A stretch of DNA of 64,000 nt from Paraniabella defluvii (GTDB taxonomy: Bacteria; Bacteroidota; Bacteroidia; Chitinophagales; Chitinophagaceae), in assembly GCA_019316985.1 (NCBI GenBank), contig CP079215.1, forward strand, positions 558,001 through 622,000, in the 5' to 3' direction. Made by a program: the position numbers and the translations under genes. The notes below the pieces were generated by a model. It saw nothing but the letters and a program-made list of their open reading frames with translations, ran no database searches and had not been told where the DNA came from. Below, in pieces: positions 63,058-64,000 of the stretch (its first letter is position 1; every line of letters begins with the position of its first letter).

Positions 63058-64000
63058 ATGCAAATATATCTTTTTAAAAACATTCAGGTAGTAAATGAGG
63101 GGAAAACCGAAACGAAGGACGTATTAATTAATAACGGACGCATTGAGAGGATTGATAACCAAATTGGTATAAATGCCAACGCTATTGAAATAAATGGCGA
63201 GGGCAAGCATCTCTTACCAGGTGCAATAGACGACCAGGTACATTTCAGGGAACCGGGCCTAACCCATAAAGCCAATATTTACACAGAAAGCAAAGCGGCG
63301 GTTGCCGGGGAGTAACCAGCTTTATGGAAATGCCCAATACCGTGCCGCCTGCATTCACGCTGGATTTGCTGGAAGATAAATATAATATTGCAGCCCAGAC
63401 CTCGTTAGCCAACTACTCCTTTTATATAGGCACCAGTAATATGAATGCCGACGACACTTTAGCTGCCAATAAATTCAAAGACCGTATATGTGGTATTAAA
63501 ATGTTTATGGGCAGCAGCACCGGCAATCTCCTGGTAGATAATCCGCTGGTGCTGAACAGAATCTTTGGCGAAAGTGAAATGCTGATAGCCACCCATTGCG
63601 AAGACGAAAAAATCATCAAAGCCAACCTGCAAAAAGCGTTGGATGAAAACCGGGAGCTAACTGCAGCAGACCACCCTGTTATCAGGAATGAAGAAGCCTG
63701 CTTTGAGTCATCGTTCTATGCTATTCAACTGGCCAAAAACACGATGCGAGGTTACACATTTTACATATCACTACCGAAAGAGAGTTGCAGCTGTTCACCA
63801 ATATGGTGCCCCTAAAAGACAAACGCATTACTGCAGAAGTTTGCGTGCACCACCTGCATTTTACAGCAGATGATTATGAACGCCAGGGTAACTTTATCAA
63901 GTGCAATCCTGCTATTAAAGCTTCCCATAATAAAGAGGCTTTATGGAAAGCTTTGCTGGATGACAGGCTGGATGTAGTTGCTACCGACCATGCCCCTCAT
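63058..64000 (+). CDS. Dihydroorotase (amidohydrolase), 3' end outside the window
   Basis: Zinc amidohydrolase converting carbamoyl aspartate to dihydroorotate. The first metal motif is DDQVHFREPGLTHKA (HxH), followed by TSFMEMPNTVPPAFT, CGIKMFMGSSTGNLL (Lys/metal ligand region), ATHCEDE, RLHILHITTERELQLF and VVATDHAPH at the window edge. Breaks lie near 63310 and 63745-63760. The start at 63058 is preferred over 63019 because MQIYLFKNIQVVNEG is the family's beginning. Confidence 0.92.

Overview
The window looks like a chromosomal segment of a Bacteroidetes/Bacteroidota bacterium, most likely a Chitinophagaceae-type genome. The evidence is a subtype iii type VI secretion system (T6SS-iii, with TssN, TssO and TssP instead of TssJ/L/M), promoters of the TTG-N19-TAnnTTTG type, a DPP4-like S9 peptidase, and a planctomycete-type cytochrome / DUF1501 / isomerase operon. 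Almost every gene longer than about 600 bp is interrupted by one-base frameshifts, usually at homopolymers. Essential genes are included (rpsT, prfB, odhA, odhB). I read this as sequencing or assembly error and annotate each broken gene as one CDS spanning its fragments.

Layout. 1-5.6 kb: an AraC-type regulator tail, an epoxide hydrolase, a TfoX-C protein, two GyrI-like ligand-binding proteins, an MdaB-like quinone reductase, a DJ-1/PfpI lipoprotein and a Crp/Fnr regulator, together a stress or xenobiotic-response neighbourhood. 5.6-11.4 kb: an S9 peptidase, an XRE-S24 repressor with an operator-like array, an unassigned conserved protein and OxyR. 11.4-11.7 kb: an array of short palindromic repeats containing a second copy of the oxyR 3' end.

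11.8-35.1 kb: the T6SS-iii locus in three transcription blocks. A minus-strand block starting at 22.8 kb runs VgrG, DUF4123 adaptor, PAAR with a transthyretin-like tail, a large lipase-like protein with a degenerate nucleophile elbow, an unknown protein, then a second tube/sheath set (TssB2, Hcp2 with a serine-rich tail, TssC2), a TraN/DUF4138-like coiled-coil protein and a lytic transglycosylase. A divergent plus-strand block carries TssG-like, TssN, TssK, TssO, TssP, TssE and TssF. A converging minus-strand block carries TssB1, TssC1, Hcp1 and ClpV. TssQ and TssR are not recognisable.

35.2-64 kb is mostly housekeeping: pyrR, pruA, prfB (with the RF2 autoregulatory frameshift site), a sensor kinase/receiver pair, the four-gene cytochrome-type operon, an RsmF-like methyltransferase, odhB and odhA flanking a LuxR-type response regulator, rpsT, a MurNAc-recycling pair (kinase plus murQ), a C-terminal processing peptidase, cystathionine beta-synthase, a DUF922-type protein, an outer-membrane barrel and a dihydroorotase running off the end.
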